Assembly (NCBI GenBank): GCA_900545075.1
Contig: UQXT01000050.1
Coordinates: 1 to 15,903, forward strand
Source of the DNA: an uncultured Collinsella sp.
Lineage (GTDB): Bacteria > Actinomycetota > Coriobacteriia > Coriobacteriales > Coriobacteriaceae
Direction: 5' to 3'
Length of the DNA stretch: 15,903 bases
Both the position numbers and the translations under genes were made by a program. Positions 1-7,535 of the stretch are shown here, piece by piece (the first letter of the stretch is position 1; each line of letters opens with the position of its first letter). The notes under the pieces are model-generated. The model was not told the DNA's origin. It saw only the letters and a list, made by a program, of their open reading frames with translations, and made no database searches.

Positions 1-6
1 CGGCGC

Positions 7-1803
7 TTAAAGCCGTTGGCACACCGTAGCCACATGCTGCCCATCAAAACCGAACCCCCAGCGCATGCGGCCAACGCCGGGGCGTGGTACACGAATTTCG
101 TCGATGCCGTCGCGCTCTATGTCGAGTAGCGACTGCACGGCCAGCAATTCCAACCCCAGCGCATCCACATCGGGGTCATACATCATATTGATCGTTATAA
201 GCGGGCGCTCGTCCAGCATGCCGATCGTGTCAGCTACGTCGAACACAGCGCCCGTAGGAAAAACCTGGATGTCCCAGCGACCCGCGCCACACTTTCGCCT
301 CGAAGCAGGATTGGCATAGCCCGGCAAGCCAAAGCAGAGCCCCTGCAAGAGCAGATGATATGGCAGCGGCGTATCTGGGTCGGTCGCACCGATTCCCGCA
401 TCTCCCAAGATGCGGCTTAGCGCCCGCCTCACGGTATCCTCGTTCCCATGGCACAGCCCGTCGCGAAACGCATCGACGTCTCGAATGTCTTCTGCGGCAC
501 ACTCAAACCACTCAATAATCACTAGACGCAAGGCCTGACGAAGCTCGTTATTGGGCAATCGCAAAGCACGGAGGCGATCGCCATGCTCTGGCTCCTCAGT
601 CATATCCGTCGTGAGAAAACCGGACAGATACAGCGCTGTCCACATGCCATCGTCAGGCGAGACATCTGGCTCTGCAGTGCCCAAACAAAGCGGGACCTCA
701 GCGCACCCATGGGCCTCGAGCAAATCAAACAAGACCGAAAGGCGGTCGAGATTCCACCCGGCAACTACCCTACTCAGGCAATCGGCATATCCATACAGAT
801 CGGCACGCACAGGAGCCGTGCAGCCTCGGCCCAGAAAACCGATCACACGCTCTGGACTCGAGCAATAGGCCCTGCCAAACCGATACCCCTCGAGCCATTC
901 ACGCGCATCATCCAGGTATTCCTCGCGCCCAGCATGATTCAATAGAGCCTCGACCTCGGCATCCGAAAAACCGAAACATCGGTCACACCACGCCGACAGC
1001 GGCGTCGTCAGACAATACGAGCAGCCGCGCGAAGAAAGCGCCACTTCGGCAGGACTGGGACGCTCCCCCATCAGACACGTCAGCAGCAACGAATCACGCG
1101 CAGTGGCAATGGCGTCGAACAGCACACGGTCAAGTAGTTCTGCCGGATCGGCGTCGGAAGCGTCCCTCGCGCTCGCACGGCGAGACCACGCCGCATCGTA
1201 CCCATCAACGAGCAATACAACCTGCTCATCGCAGGCAATCTCCAGCAGCTCTATGAGCACACCGAGCACCGAGTCAACCTCGTCCGCGCTCGCCACGCCA
1301 CGCGCGACACGTTCGATGTGACGCACCTTATCTCGAGCTAAATCCGGAGCCTCCAAGAGCGCCAACAAGCGAGCGCACTCGCCCGAAAGGGCATCGCGCA
1401 CGACGCCGGCAACAGCGGGGCCACACCTCGCAGCGCCAGAAAAGTCCAGCGATATCACCGGATAGCAAGCATACTCATCCCGATAGCGCCCGCCGTTCGC
1501 ATCCCAAATCTGAGCATCGGCAAACGAGATCCGACCGGCGCGACCGACCGCCGGACGCTCCAGAAAAGCCCTGAGCATCGACAAGTTCATGCTCTTGCCA
1601 AAACCCTCGGGTCGACAGCACACCACAACGGACGCGTCGCAGTCCAACACATCAGCAATAAACATGGTCTTGTCAACCAGCATGCAGCAACCAAGGGCCT
1701 CCGCATAGTCGTGCATGCCAATGGGCAAAACCGCATCGTCGGCACAGCCGATCAAGCGCACGCCAAAGCCAGCAGCACAATCAACATTTGCCTGTTCAGA
1801 CAC
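7..1803 (-). CDS. AAA-ATPase-like protein with degenerate PD-(D/E)XK nuclease-type C-terminus
   Basis: About 598 residues. The layout resembles the AAA-ATPase-like plus PD-(D/E)XK nuclease-like proteins common in gut anaerobes, whose biological role is unknown. The N-terminus has a VDKT box (about residues 43-46) followed by a Walker A-like RPEGFGKS at 64-71. A Walker B-like stretch at about 195-203 reads VVLLVDGYD, where the family normally has DEYD, so the acidic residue is Gly. The C-terminal region keeps GRWD (508-511) and a GFGFDG motif near the end. The strand that normally carries E-x-K reads LITINMMYD (535-543), so the catalytic Lys and Glu appear lost. I chose the GTG at 1803 because AGGGGG lies 9 nt upstream. 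The frame stays open to 1935, but that extension looks unlike the family and overlaps the preceding terminator. A TTG one codon upstream is also possible. The stop is close to the window edge. Family assignment is fairly sure; function is not. Confidence 0.8.
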   Translation of the reverse strand: MSEQANVDCAAGFGVRLIGCADDAVLPIGMHDYAEALGCCMLVDKTMFIADVLDCDASVVVCCRPEGFGKSMNLSMLRAFLERPAVGRAGRISFADAQIWDANGGRYRDEYACYPVISLDFSGAARCGPAVAGVVRDALSGECARLLALLEAPDLARDKVRHIERVARGVASADEVDSVLGVLIELLEIACDEQVVLLVDGYDAAWSRRASARDASDADPAELLDRVLFDAIATARDSLLLTCLMGERPSPAEVALSSRGCSYCLTTPLSAWCDRCFGFSDAEVEALLNHAGREEYLDDAREWLEGYRFGRAYCSSPERVIGFLGRGCTAPVRADLYGYADCLSRVVAGWNLDRLSVLFDLLEAHGCAEVPLCLGTAEPDVSPDDGMWTALYLSGFLTTDMTEEPEHGDRLRALRLPNNELRQALRLVIIEWFECAAEDIRDVDAFRDGLCHGNEDTVRRALSRILGDAGIGATDPDTPLPYHLLLQGLCFGLPGYANPASRRKCGAGRWDIQVFPTGAVFDVADTIGMLDERPLITINMMYDPDVDALGLELLAVQSLLDIERDGIDEIRVPRPGVGRMRWGFGFDGQHVATVCQRL

Positions 1804-1933
1804 CAAAACGTTCCCCCTAAATCGCAGCACGATGCCAATTGTAATGACCGCATCGCATGTACCGATGACGCCGCGCAAACATATCGGGCAACGGTAGCAA
1901 CAAGAGGTGTGAGGGGGCACAACTAATCGTTGC

Positions 1934-1971
1934 ACAACAAAACGGGACCCGACGCATTCGCACCGGACCCC
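1934..1971 (-). terminator. Rho-independent terminator of the wall-anchored protein gene
   Basis: Read on the minus strand, 1971-1944 can form a 12-pair stem closed by a GAAU loop (1959-1956). Several pairs are G-U wobbles that exist only in the minus-strand RNA, so the hairpin is strand-specific. It is followed by GTTTTGTTGT. It starts 34 nt after the stop of the gene at 2006-3805 and lies before the ATPase gene start, so it should separate these two minus-strand genes. Confidence 0.75.
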
Positions 1972-2005
1972 GTCCCAACTCTTTAGTTATCTAGCAACCA
2001 AGAGG

Positions 2006-3805
2006 CTACTCCTCCGAGCCGTCCTCCCCAGAAGCCTTCTTCTGCTGATCGAGCTTATGCTTACCACTTACGATAGACGTAGCGCCCAGTGTGGCCAAGC
2101 TCGCGCTGGCAAGGCTCGCCATAACGATAAGGTCGCCCGTCTTGGGCATATTACCGCCCGAAGTCTTAGTCGTTGTAGTGGTGGTTGTAGTGGTCACCGT
2201 CTTGGAGTCATTTTGCTCCTGGTTCTGTTTGTCGGTGTTGCCCTTACTGCTGTCCTCGCCCTGCTGCTTTCCGTCCTCGGTCTTGTCCTTGTTTTTGTCC
2301 TTCCCCTCAGATTCAGACTTCTTACCCTCGTCCTTCTTCTGAGTGGACTTGTCGTCCTTCTCCTCAGAGCTAGAACCCTTATCAGATTCGGTCTTCTCGG
2401 AAGCCTTGTCCTTGGGGTCGCCCTTTGCGGCCTCGGTCTTTTCCGTGGAAACCTGATCAGAGTTGTCCTTGTTCTGGGTCGAGCCGTTATTGACGCCAGC
2501 CATCAGCGAAGAGCCCAGCGTAGAACCAAGCTGCACGGAGAAAGAAGGCTTCTTGTCCGGGGAAGCAACGGGAGCGTCCGGCGCCTTATTCAAGTCGTCC
2601 TTGGAAGCATCGGAATCAGGGGTTGCGTCAGAGCCGGAGTCGTTGTTAGAGCCGGTGTCAACGGACGAATCGCTCGCGCCGGTGGATGAATTAGAGGTGC
2701 CAGCGCCGGTCGAACCAGAAACGTCGCTGTCCGTATTGCCGGCAGAGCTTGAAGACGAATCGCCCGCAGCAGAGCCGTTCGAAGTAGAGCCGTCGTTGGT
2801 AGCGCCACCAGCAGAGCCATTACCGTCAGCATCGGTCGAGGGCGCATCCATCCTGTCATCGTTGACATCGTCACTCGAGCCGTCATTCGAATCAGGTGTC
2901 GGCGAGGGCGCCGGCGTAGGCTCGGGCTGCACAGGCGTCGCAGCGGCAGCCTCGTCCTCAGCGATATAAACCAAGCAGTCCTTCAGCTCATTCTTATAAC
3001 GATTCTTCCAGCCCTCATGATACTGGGGCTGGCTTGCATACTTGGTCGCCACGTTATTGACCACGCTGTTGGAAAGCGCCGTCACAAACTCGCGGTCGGA
3101 CATATCGTTGGAAAGATTCGCCCAGCGGAAAAAGTCCCTGCAGCCACCAGTGCCGCACATGTTGGTAATGCTCCACACCATGCCCTTGACGCAATCGGCG
3201 CGGCCCGAAATATCAATACCAAGGCCGCTCTTGAGCCACGCCTCGGTCACCGCATAGTACGAGTTGTACGCATAGGCATCTTGAAGTGCTGAGAACTCAA
3301 CAGGATCGGTGTTATACGCACCTTGGAAGGCATCCTGAGCGATATGGCCCAACTCGGTGAGCTGGCCGTTCTCGCACATGGCATTGCTCGTGTTGGAAAT
3401 CTCGCTGCCGCGATCAATCGCATCCTTGAGCATGCTGTATTTTTCGGGGCTGTAGTTGTAGACCTGCTTCATAAACGGAATGAGCGACCAACGACGGTCG
3501 AACTGGTAATAGCCCAGCGCGTTGTAGCCGTCACCATACGAAAAGCCCTGGTTATAGTTGCCATGGCTCTCGTACTTGGTAAAGTACTTCATCTCGGGAG
3601 TCACGTTGACAAACGAAACGCCCTGGACCGACCTCAGCACGCCCGAGAAGGACTGCTGGGTGTAGAGACCTTTGTCGATATCGGTGGCATCCGAGGCAAC
3701 GCCCGGCGTGGGCTCCTCGGCGGCGGCGGGTGCCGGCGCGGAAACGGCGCCAAACGAAAGCGCCAGCGTCAGGCCCGCGACAATCGCGGAATGCTTGGGC
3801 TGCAT
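2006..3805 (-). CDS. Secreted, sortase-anchored surface protein with lysozyme-like N-terminal domain
   Basis: 599 residues. A signal peptide spans about residues 1-29, with likely cleavage after an Ala-rich APAAA stretch before EE. The globular head (about 45-285) contains KYESHGNYNQGFSYGDGY and NALGYYQFDRR (77-105). The Glu-Ser followed by a Gly-Tyr-Tyr-Gln motif resembles the active-site layout of lysozyme-like and lytic transglycosylase folds, with E79 as the candidate catalytic acid. That is inference from motif shape. Residues of about 285-535 form a low-complexity stalk: a Pro-rich start, then Ser/Asp/Gly/Asn-rich, then Lys/Glu/Asp-rich, then a run of nine Thr. A C-terminal sorting signal has MPKTG at 553-557, a hydrophobic stretch (about 559-581) and a basic tail, so sortase should anchor it to the wall. 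MPKTG is a variant of the usual LPxTG. GGGAGG at 3811-3816 sits 5 nt before the ATG. Likely roles are peptidoglycan remodelling or surface interaction; substrate unknown. Confidence 0.85.
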   Translation of the reverse strand: MQPKHSAIVAGLTLALSFGAVSAPAPAAAEEPTPGVASDATDIDKGLYTQQSFSGVLRSVQGVSFVNVTPEMKYFTKYESHGNYNQGFSYGDGYNALGYYQFDRRWSLIPFMKQVYNYSPEKYSMLKDAIDRGSEISNTSNAMCENGQLTELGHIAQDAFQGAYNTDPVEFSALQDAYAYNSYYAVTEAWLKSGLGIDISGRADCVKGMVWSITNMCGTGGCRDFFRWANLSNDMSDREFVTALSNSVVNNVATKYASQPQYHEGWKNRYKNELKDCLVYIAEDEAAAATPVQPEPTPAPSPTPDSNDGSSDDVNDDRMDAPSTDADGNGSAGGATNDGSTSNGSAAGDSSSSSAGNTDSDVSGSTGAGTSNSSTGASDSSVDTGSNNDSGSDATPDSDASKDDLNKAPDAPVASPDKKPSFSVQLGSTLGSSLMAGVNNGSTQNKDNSDQVSTEKTEAAKGDPKDKASEKTESDKGSSSEEKDDKSTQKKDEGKKSESEGKDKNKDKTEDGKQQGEDSSKGNTDKQNQEQNDSKTVTTTTTTTTTKTSGGNMPKTGDLIVMASLASASLATLGATSIVSGKHKLDQQKKASGEDGSEE

Positions 3806-3918
3806 AAAATCCTCCCTGCATTGGTGTAGTTAAAGTTCAGTTTGCAAAGATAAAAATAAGTATTGCAGCTCGCCCGTTGTTACACAACAACCCCTCGGTA
3901 AACGGCAACAACCCTCCG

Positions 3919-3954
3919 CGAAATCTTAAGGAATTACGAAATCTTAAGAAATTA
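3919..3954. repeat. Two tandem copies of an 18-bp AT-rich repeat
   Basis: CGAAATCTTAAGGAATTA (3919-3936) is followed directly by CGAAATCTTAAGAAATTA (3937-3954), differing at one position. Each unit contains the palindrome CTTAAG. The second copy ends in the stop codon of the HEPN gene (3952-3954), and the pair lies upstream of the wall-anchored protein gene. No function is recognised. Confidence 0.8.
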
Positions 3955-4371
3955 AACAAACTGGTCGTCGGGCGCCAACAGAAGCTCGCCGTAACGCTCC
4001 ATCAACCCGTCCCTCAACTGGCAGAAAGCAGGGATATAGACGTTCAAGATGCGCTGAATCAAATCTTGAGCGAGCTTGTTGTCATAGATATGGACGTTCG
4101 TATTGCGATCTCTGAGCATATCTAGCCAGGCCACCTCATCAATAAAGTCGTAGAATCGGTAGGACTCCTTCAAGATGGCACGAGGAGACCCCGACGCGGC
4201 AAGCGTGGCGCCCTCATACTCGAGCAGACGCTTAAGGAGCTTCCAGCTCAGTTCAAATTGAAGATTGAACTTATTAATCAATCCACTCTGAACAAAATCA
4301 TTGTTGAGATCCTGATTGGGCGCATCCTCAAGATTCACCAAGGCGCTGGCAAAGTTCTCATATTTTTTCAT
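3952..4371 (-). CDS. HEPN-domain protein, nucleotidyltransferase substrate-binding (HI0074-like) family
   Basis: 139 residues, the usual length for the HI0074-like HEPN family that pairs with minimal nucleotidyltransferases (MNT). The conserved helix FNLQFELSWKLLKRLLEYEG (35-54) is typical. The R-x4-H motif RNTNVH (R89, H94), followed by IYD, is the catalytic signature of HEPN ribonucleases. In characterised HEPN/MNT modules the HEPN partner is an RNase toxin and the MNT partner neutralises it by nucleotide addition. That role is inferred here. The ATG overlaps the end of the MNT gene by 14 nt, which implies translational coupling. No strong ribosome binding site is visible. The gene is the last of the short minus-strand group behind the Rrf2 regulator, and no clear terminator follows it. 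Confidence 0.88.
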   Translation of the reverse strand: MKKYENFASALVNLEDAPNQDLNNDFVQSGLINKFNLQFELSWKLLKRLLEYEGATLAASGSPRAILKESYRFYDFIDEVAWLDMLRDRNTNVHIYDNKLAQDLIQRILNVYIPAFCQLRDGLMERYGELLLAPDDQFV

Positions 4372-4645
4372 ACAGAATCACACCATCCCTGGCAATTTCA
4401 TCGAGCAATTGCTGCGATAAGGACTCGTCGAGATTGACGACATCTACATCCAAAAGAGTATCAAGACGCTCCTCGATCAAATATGAGAAACGGCCGAAAT
4501 CCCGGCAACCTGCTACGGCGATGTCAATATCGCTCTTAGGCAAATTGTCACCTCGAGCGCGGGAACCAAACAGCACAACCTTCTCGGCGTCACATTCCCG
4601 AGCAAAAACTTCGATTTGCTTGTACACCTTGTCGAGAGATGCCAT
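4358..4645 (-). CDS. MNT-type nucleotidyltransferase (HEPN/MNT module partner)
   Basis: 95 residues. It carries the minimal nucleotidyltransferase signature GSRARGD (27-33) followed by SDIDIAV (Asp39, Asp41), the GSx10DxD motif that binds nucleotide and Mg2+. Proteins of this size and motif are the antitoxin or modifying half of HEPN/MNT modules and transfer AMP or other nucleotides to the HEPN partner. Such activity is family knowledge, not shown here. I chose the ATG at 4645 because AGGGG sits 5 nt upstream. A GTG two codons earlier is in frame but overlaps that site. The start lies only 8 nt after the stop of the Rrf2 gene, so all three genes are probably co-transcribed. Confidence 0.88.
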   Translation of the reverse strand: MASLDKVYKQIEVFARECDAEKVVLFGSRARGDNLPKSDIDIAVAGCRDFGRFSYLIEERLDTLLDVDVVNLDESLSQQLLDEIARDGVILYEKI

Positions 4646-4653
4646 TTGCACCC

Positions 4654-5085
4654 CTACAGCTTAATATCGAAGTTGATTTCGGGGACGGCGGCCAAGTCAG
4701 CCAGCGTTACACCGTCGACATAGTTCTCGATGACCTCGTCCAGACCGCGCCAGAACTTGACGGTCGAGCACAAATCGCTGCGGGTACAGCTGTTGTCGAT
4801 GCCGTCGCACGCCACCGGAGCCGTGCTGCCCTCGACGGCACGCAGGATGTCGCCGGCACGCACCTCGGCCGGGTCCTTGGCCATCATGTAGCCGCCGCCC
4901 TTGCCGCGCACGCTCTTAAGCAGGCCCGCCTTCATAAGCGGACGAACCAGCTGCTCCAGATACTTTTGCGAGATAAGCTCGCGGTCGGCAACCTCGCGCA
5001 AGGCAATCTTGCCCTCGGCGTCGCCCAGCGCCGCGATATAGATCATTAACCGGAGGGCATAGCGGCCCTTGGAAGAAATGAGCAT
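4654..5085 (-). CDS. Rrf2/IscR-family transcriptional regulator, likely Fe-S sensor of the suf operon
   Basis: 143 residues, typical for Rrf2 proteins. The N-terminal winged helix-turn-helix begins MLISSKGRYALRLMIYIA. The recognition region ISQKYLEQLVRPLMKAGLL (38-56) and wing VRGKGGGY (59-66) follow the family closely. Three cysteines at 93, 100 and 106 (C-x6-C-x5-C) match the cluster-binding site of IscR-type members, which has C-x5-C-x5-C spacing, so the protein probably carries an Fe-S cluster. It is transcribed divergently from the suf operon, with two large palindromes between them, which suggests feedback control of suf and of itself by cluster status. GGGAGGG (5091-5097) sits 5 nt before the ATG. 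Other Rrf2 types (CymR, NsrR) are possible but fit the context less well. Confidence 0.92.
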   Translation of the reverse strand: MLISSKGRYALRLMIYIAALGDAEGKIALREVADRELISQKYLEQLVRPLMKAGLLKSVRGKGGGYMMAKDPAEVRAGDILRAVEGSTAPVACDGIDNSCTRSDLCSTVKFWRGLDEVIENYVDGVTLADLAAVPEINFDIKL

Positions 5086-5105
5086 ACCTACCCTCCCATC
5101 GCATC

Positions 5106-5136
5106 TGGGACAACATAACCAGGTTTGTTTGTCCCA
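5106..5136. promoter_or_regulatory. Candidate operator palindrome 1 (Rrf2-side)
   Basis: A 31-bp near-palindrome with TGGGACAA at 5106-5113, TTGTCCCA at 5129-5136 and a centre at 5121. Twelve of fifteen arm positions are complementary, including an inner AACC/GGTT pair. It begins 21 bp upstream of the Rrf2 start codon, where it could block that gene. I infer binding by the neighbouring Rrf2 regulator. Confidence 0.65.
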
Positions 5137-5149
5137 AATTTAAAGTAAG

Positions 5150-5180
5150 TGGGACAAACACAACAGGTTATTTTGTCCCA
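5150..5180. promoter_or_regulatory. Candidate operator palindrome 2 (suf-side)
   Basis: A second 31-bp near-palindrome with TGGGACAA at 5150-5157, TTGTCCCA at 5173-5180 and a centre at 5165. Eleven of fifteen arm positions are complementary. The centre lies 44 bp from that of palindrome 1, close to four helical turns, so both could be bound on one DNA face. It lies just upstream of the suggested suf -35 element. Confidence 0.65.
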
Positions 5181-5217
5181 GAATTTGAAAAGTCGAGTGG
5201 ATTAGTCGGGTTTTCCC

Positions 5218-5249
5218 TTGACTAACGCCGAACCCATAGTAACTTTATT
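5218..5249 (+). promoter_or_regulatory. Possible suf operon promoter
   Basis: TTGACT (5218-5223) is a good -35 match. TAACTT at 5240-5245 (spacer 16) or TTTATT at 5244-5249 (spacer 20) could be the -10, both weak. The -35 overlaps a small inverted repeat, TTAGTC (5202-5207) and GACTAA (5220-5225). Confidence 0.4.
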
Positions 5250-5309
5250 CCGAGAAGATTCCTAGGGTTTAGTACACCTATGAGTACACCATATACAGAG
5301 AGGGACAGC

Positions 5310-6110
5310 ATGAACGCAAATCCGCTGCTTTCCATCGAAGGTCTGACCGCCTCCGTGGACGAGAAGACCATCCTCCACAACGTCAACCTCAACGTCGCCG
5401 CCGGCGAGACCCACGTGTTGATGGGTCCCAACGGCGCCGGCAAGTCCACCCTCGGCCACCTGGTCATGGGCGACCCCGTTTACACGGTCAACGACGGCCG
5501 CATCGTCTTTGACGGCCAGGACATCACCGAGCTCACCACCGACAAGCGCTCGCGCGCCGGCCTGTTCCTGAGCTTCCAGGCCCCGGTCGAGATTCCGGGC
5601 GTGCCGCTGTCGAGCTTTTTGCGCGCCAGCATCGCCGGCCGCCCCGGCCTGGAGATGAAGGGCAAGGAGTTCCGCCGTCGCGTCAAGGAACTCGCGGCCG
5701 AGCTCAACATGGATACCGCCTACCTCAACCGTGAGCTGGGCGTGGGCTTCTCGGGCGGCGAGAAGAAGAAGGTCGAGATGCTCCAGCTTTTGCTGCTGCA
5801 GCCCAAGCTCGCCATCCTGGACGAGACTGACTCCGGCCTGGACGTCGACGCCCTTTCCACCGTCAGTCATGGCATGGACGCCTACCGCAAGAGCTGCGAC
5901 GGCTCCATGCTCATCATCACACACAACACGCGCATCCTGGAGCACCTGGATGTCGACCGCGTCCACGTTATGGTCAAGGGCCATATTGTGCGCGAGGACG
6001 ACGCCTCGCTGATTCCCTGGATCGACAAGAACGGCTTTGAGACCTTCGAGCGCGAGGCCGCCGAGCAGCGCGCCCAGGCCGAGGCCGCCGCTGCCGAGCA
6101 GCAGGCGTAA
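5310..6110 (+). CDS. sufC: SufC, ATPase of the SUF Fe-S cluster assembly scaffold
   Basis: 266 residues, the normal length for SufC. This ABC-type ATPase has no membrane partner and works with SufB and SufD in the cytoplasm to drive cluster assembly. Walker A GPNGAGKST is at 39-47, the Q-loop Gln at 90, the signature SGGEKKK at 148-154, Walker B LAILDE at 167-172 with the SufC-typical ETDSGLDVDA continuation, and the H-loop in LIITHN. I chose the ATG at 5310 because GAGAGGG (5298-5304) precedes it at good spacing. An in-frame ATG at 5280 would add ten residues but has no convincing site. The C-terminus is an Ala/Glu/Gln-rich tail. This is the first gene of the operon, and 12 nt separate it from sufB. 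Confidence 0.96.
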   Translation: MNANPLLSIEGLTASVDEKTILHNVNLNVAAGETHVLMGPNGAGKSTLGHLVMGDPVYTVNDGRIVFDGQDITELTTDKRSRAGLFLSFQAPVEIPGVPLSSFLRASIAGRPGLEMKGKEFRRRVKELAAELNMDTAYLNRELGVGFSGGEKKKVEMLQLLLLQPKLAILDETDSGLDVDALSTVSHGMDAYRKSCDGSMLIITHNTRILEHLDVDRVHVMVKGHIVREDDASLIPWIDKNGFETFEREAAEQRAQAEAAAAEQQA

Positions 6111-6122
6111 AGGGGCGACGCA

Positions 6123-7535
6123 ATGACCAAGAACCGCACCGAGGTCGCGGACATCGACCGCAGCCTCTACGACTTCACCTATGGCGAGGAGGGATTCGAG
6201 CGCCTCGACGCCGGCATCACGCCCGACATCGTGCGCGAGATCAGCGCCAAGAAGGACGAGCCGCAGTGGATGCTCGACCTGCGCTTAAAGTCCCTCGAGA
6301 TTTTCAACCGCTTCCCGGATCCGACGTGGGGCCCCTCCATCGAGGGCCTGGACATGGACAACATCGTCACCTACGTCAAGCCCAACACCGACCAAAAGCA
6401 CGACTGGGAGTCGGTGCCCGACGACATCAAGAGCACCTTTGAGCGCCTGGGCATCCCCGAGGCCGAGCGCAGCTATCTGGCAGGCGTCGGCGCGCAGTAC
6501 GACTCCGAGCTCGTCTACCACAACATGCAGGACACCGCGTCCAAGATGGGCATCGTCTACTCCGGCATTGAGGAGGCCCTGCACGATCCGCAGTGGGAGC
6601 CGCTCATCCACGAGAAGTTTATGACGCTCATCCCGCCCACCGACCACAAGTTTGCGGCCCTGCACGGCGCCGTATGGTCGGGCGGCTCGTTTGTCTACGT
6701 GCCCAAGGGCACCAAGCTCGACTTCCCGCTGCAGAGTTACTTCCGTCTTAACGCCAAGGGCGCCGGCCAGTTTGAGCACACGCTCATCATCGTCGAGGAC
6801 GATGCCGACCTGCACTTCATTGAGGGTTGCTCCGCGCCCAAGTACAACGTGGCCAACCTCCACGCCGGCGCCGTCGAGCTCTTTGTGGGCAAGCGTGCGC
6901 ACCTGCGCTACTCTACCATCGAGAATTGGTCCAAGAACATGTACAACCTCAACACCAAGCGTGCGCGCGTGGACGAGGACGGCGACATCGAGTGGATCAG
7001 CGGCTCCTTCGGTAGCCACGTGGGCTACCTCTACCCCATGAGCGTGCTCAGCGGACGCCGCGCCCGCTCGAGCTTTACCGGCATTACCTTTGCCGGCGCC
7101 GGCCAGAACCTGGATACCGGCTGCAAGGTCGTGCTCAACGCGCCCGATACTTCGGCAACCGTCGAGACCAAGGGCATCTCCAAGAGCGGCGGCATCCAGA
7201 CCTTCCGCAGCTCCATCGTGGCCACGCCCAAGGCCGAGGGTTCCAAGGCAACCGTGAGCTGCCAGTCGCTCATGCTCGACGACCAGAGCCGCTCCGACAC
7301 CATCCCCGCCATGGACATCCGCGCCAAGAACGTCGACATCGGCCACGAGGCCACCATCGGCCGTATCGGCGACGATAAGGTGTTCTACCTGATGAGCCGC
7401 GGTATCTCGGAGGAAGAAGCCCGTACCATGATCGTCAACGGCTTTGCCAACCCGGTCTCCAAGGAGCTACCGCTGGAGTACGCCGTCGAGATGAACAACC
7501 TGATCAAGCTCGAGATGGAAGGAGCGATCGGATAA
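6123..7535 (+). CDS. sufB: SufB, Fe-S cluster scaffold subunit of SufBCD
   Basis: 470 residues, the usual size. SufB receives sulfur from the SufS/SufU pair and, with SufD and SufC, builds the cluster. The conserved C-terminal block is intact: SCQSLMLD with Cys380, the position expected for the essential SufB cysteine, then NVDIGHEATIG with His408 and Glu409. The end NGFANPVSKELPLEYAVEMN leading to a MEGAIG terminus is typical of the family. AGGGG (6111-6115) lies 7 nt before the ATG. The TAA stop overlaps the sufD ATG by one base, which implies coupled translation. Confidence 0.97.
   Translation: MTKNRTEVADIDRSLYDFTYGEEGFERLDAGITPDIVREISAKKDEPQWMLDLRLKSLEIFNRFPDPTWGPSIEGLDMDNIVTYVKPNTDQKHDWESVPDDIKSTFERLGIPEAERSYLAGVGAQYDSELVYHNMQDTASKMGIVYSGIEEALHDPQWEPLIHEKFMTLIPPTDHKFAALHGAVWSGGSFVYVPKGTKLDFPLQSYFRLNAKGAGQFEHTLIIVEDDADLHFIEGCSAPKYNVANLHAGAVELFVGKRAHLRYSTIENWSKNMYNLNTKRARVDEDGDIEWISGSFGSHVGYLYPMSVLSGRRARSSFTGITFAGAGQNLDTGCKVVLNAPDTSATVETKGISKSGGIQTFRSSIVATPKAEGSKATVSCQSLMLDDQSRSDTIPAMDIRAKNVDIGHEATIGRIGDDKVFYLMSRGISEEEARTMIVNGFANPVSKELPLEYAVEMNNLIKLEMEGAIG

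Noticed and set aside
2162..2942. The repetitive stalk of the surface protein as a tandem DNA repeat.
   Set aside because: The low complexity is in amino-acid composition; I see no fixed repeat unit at DNA level.
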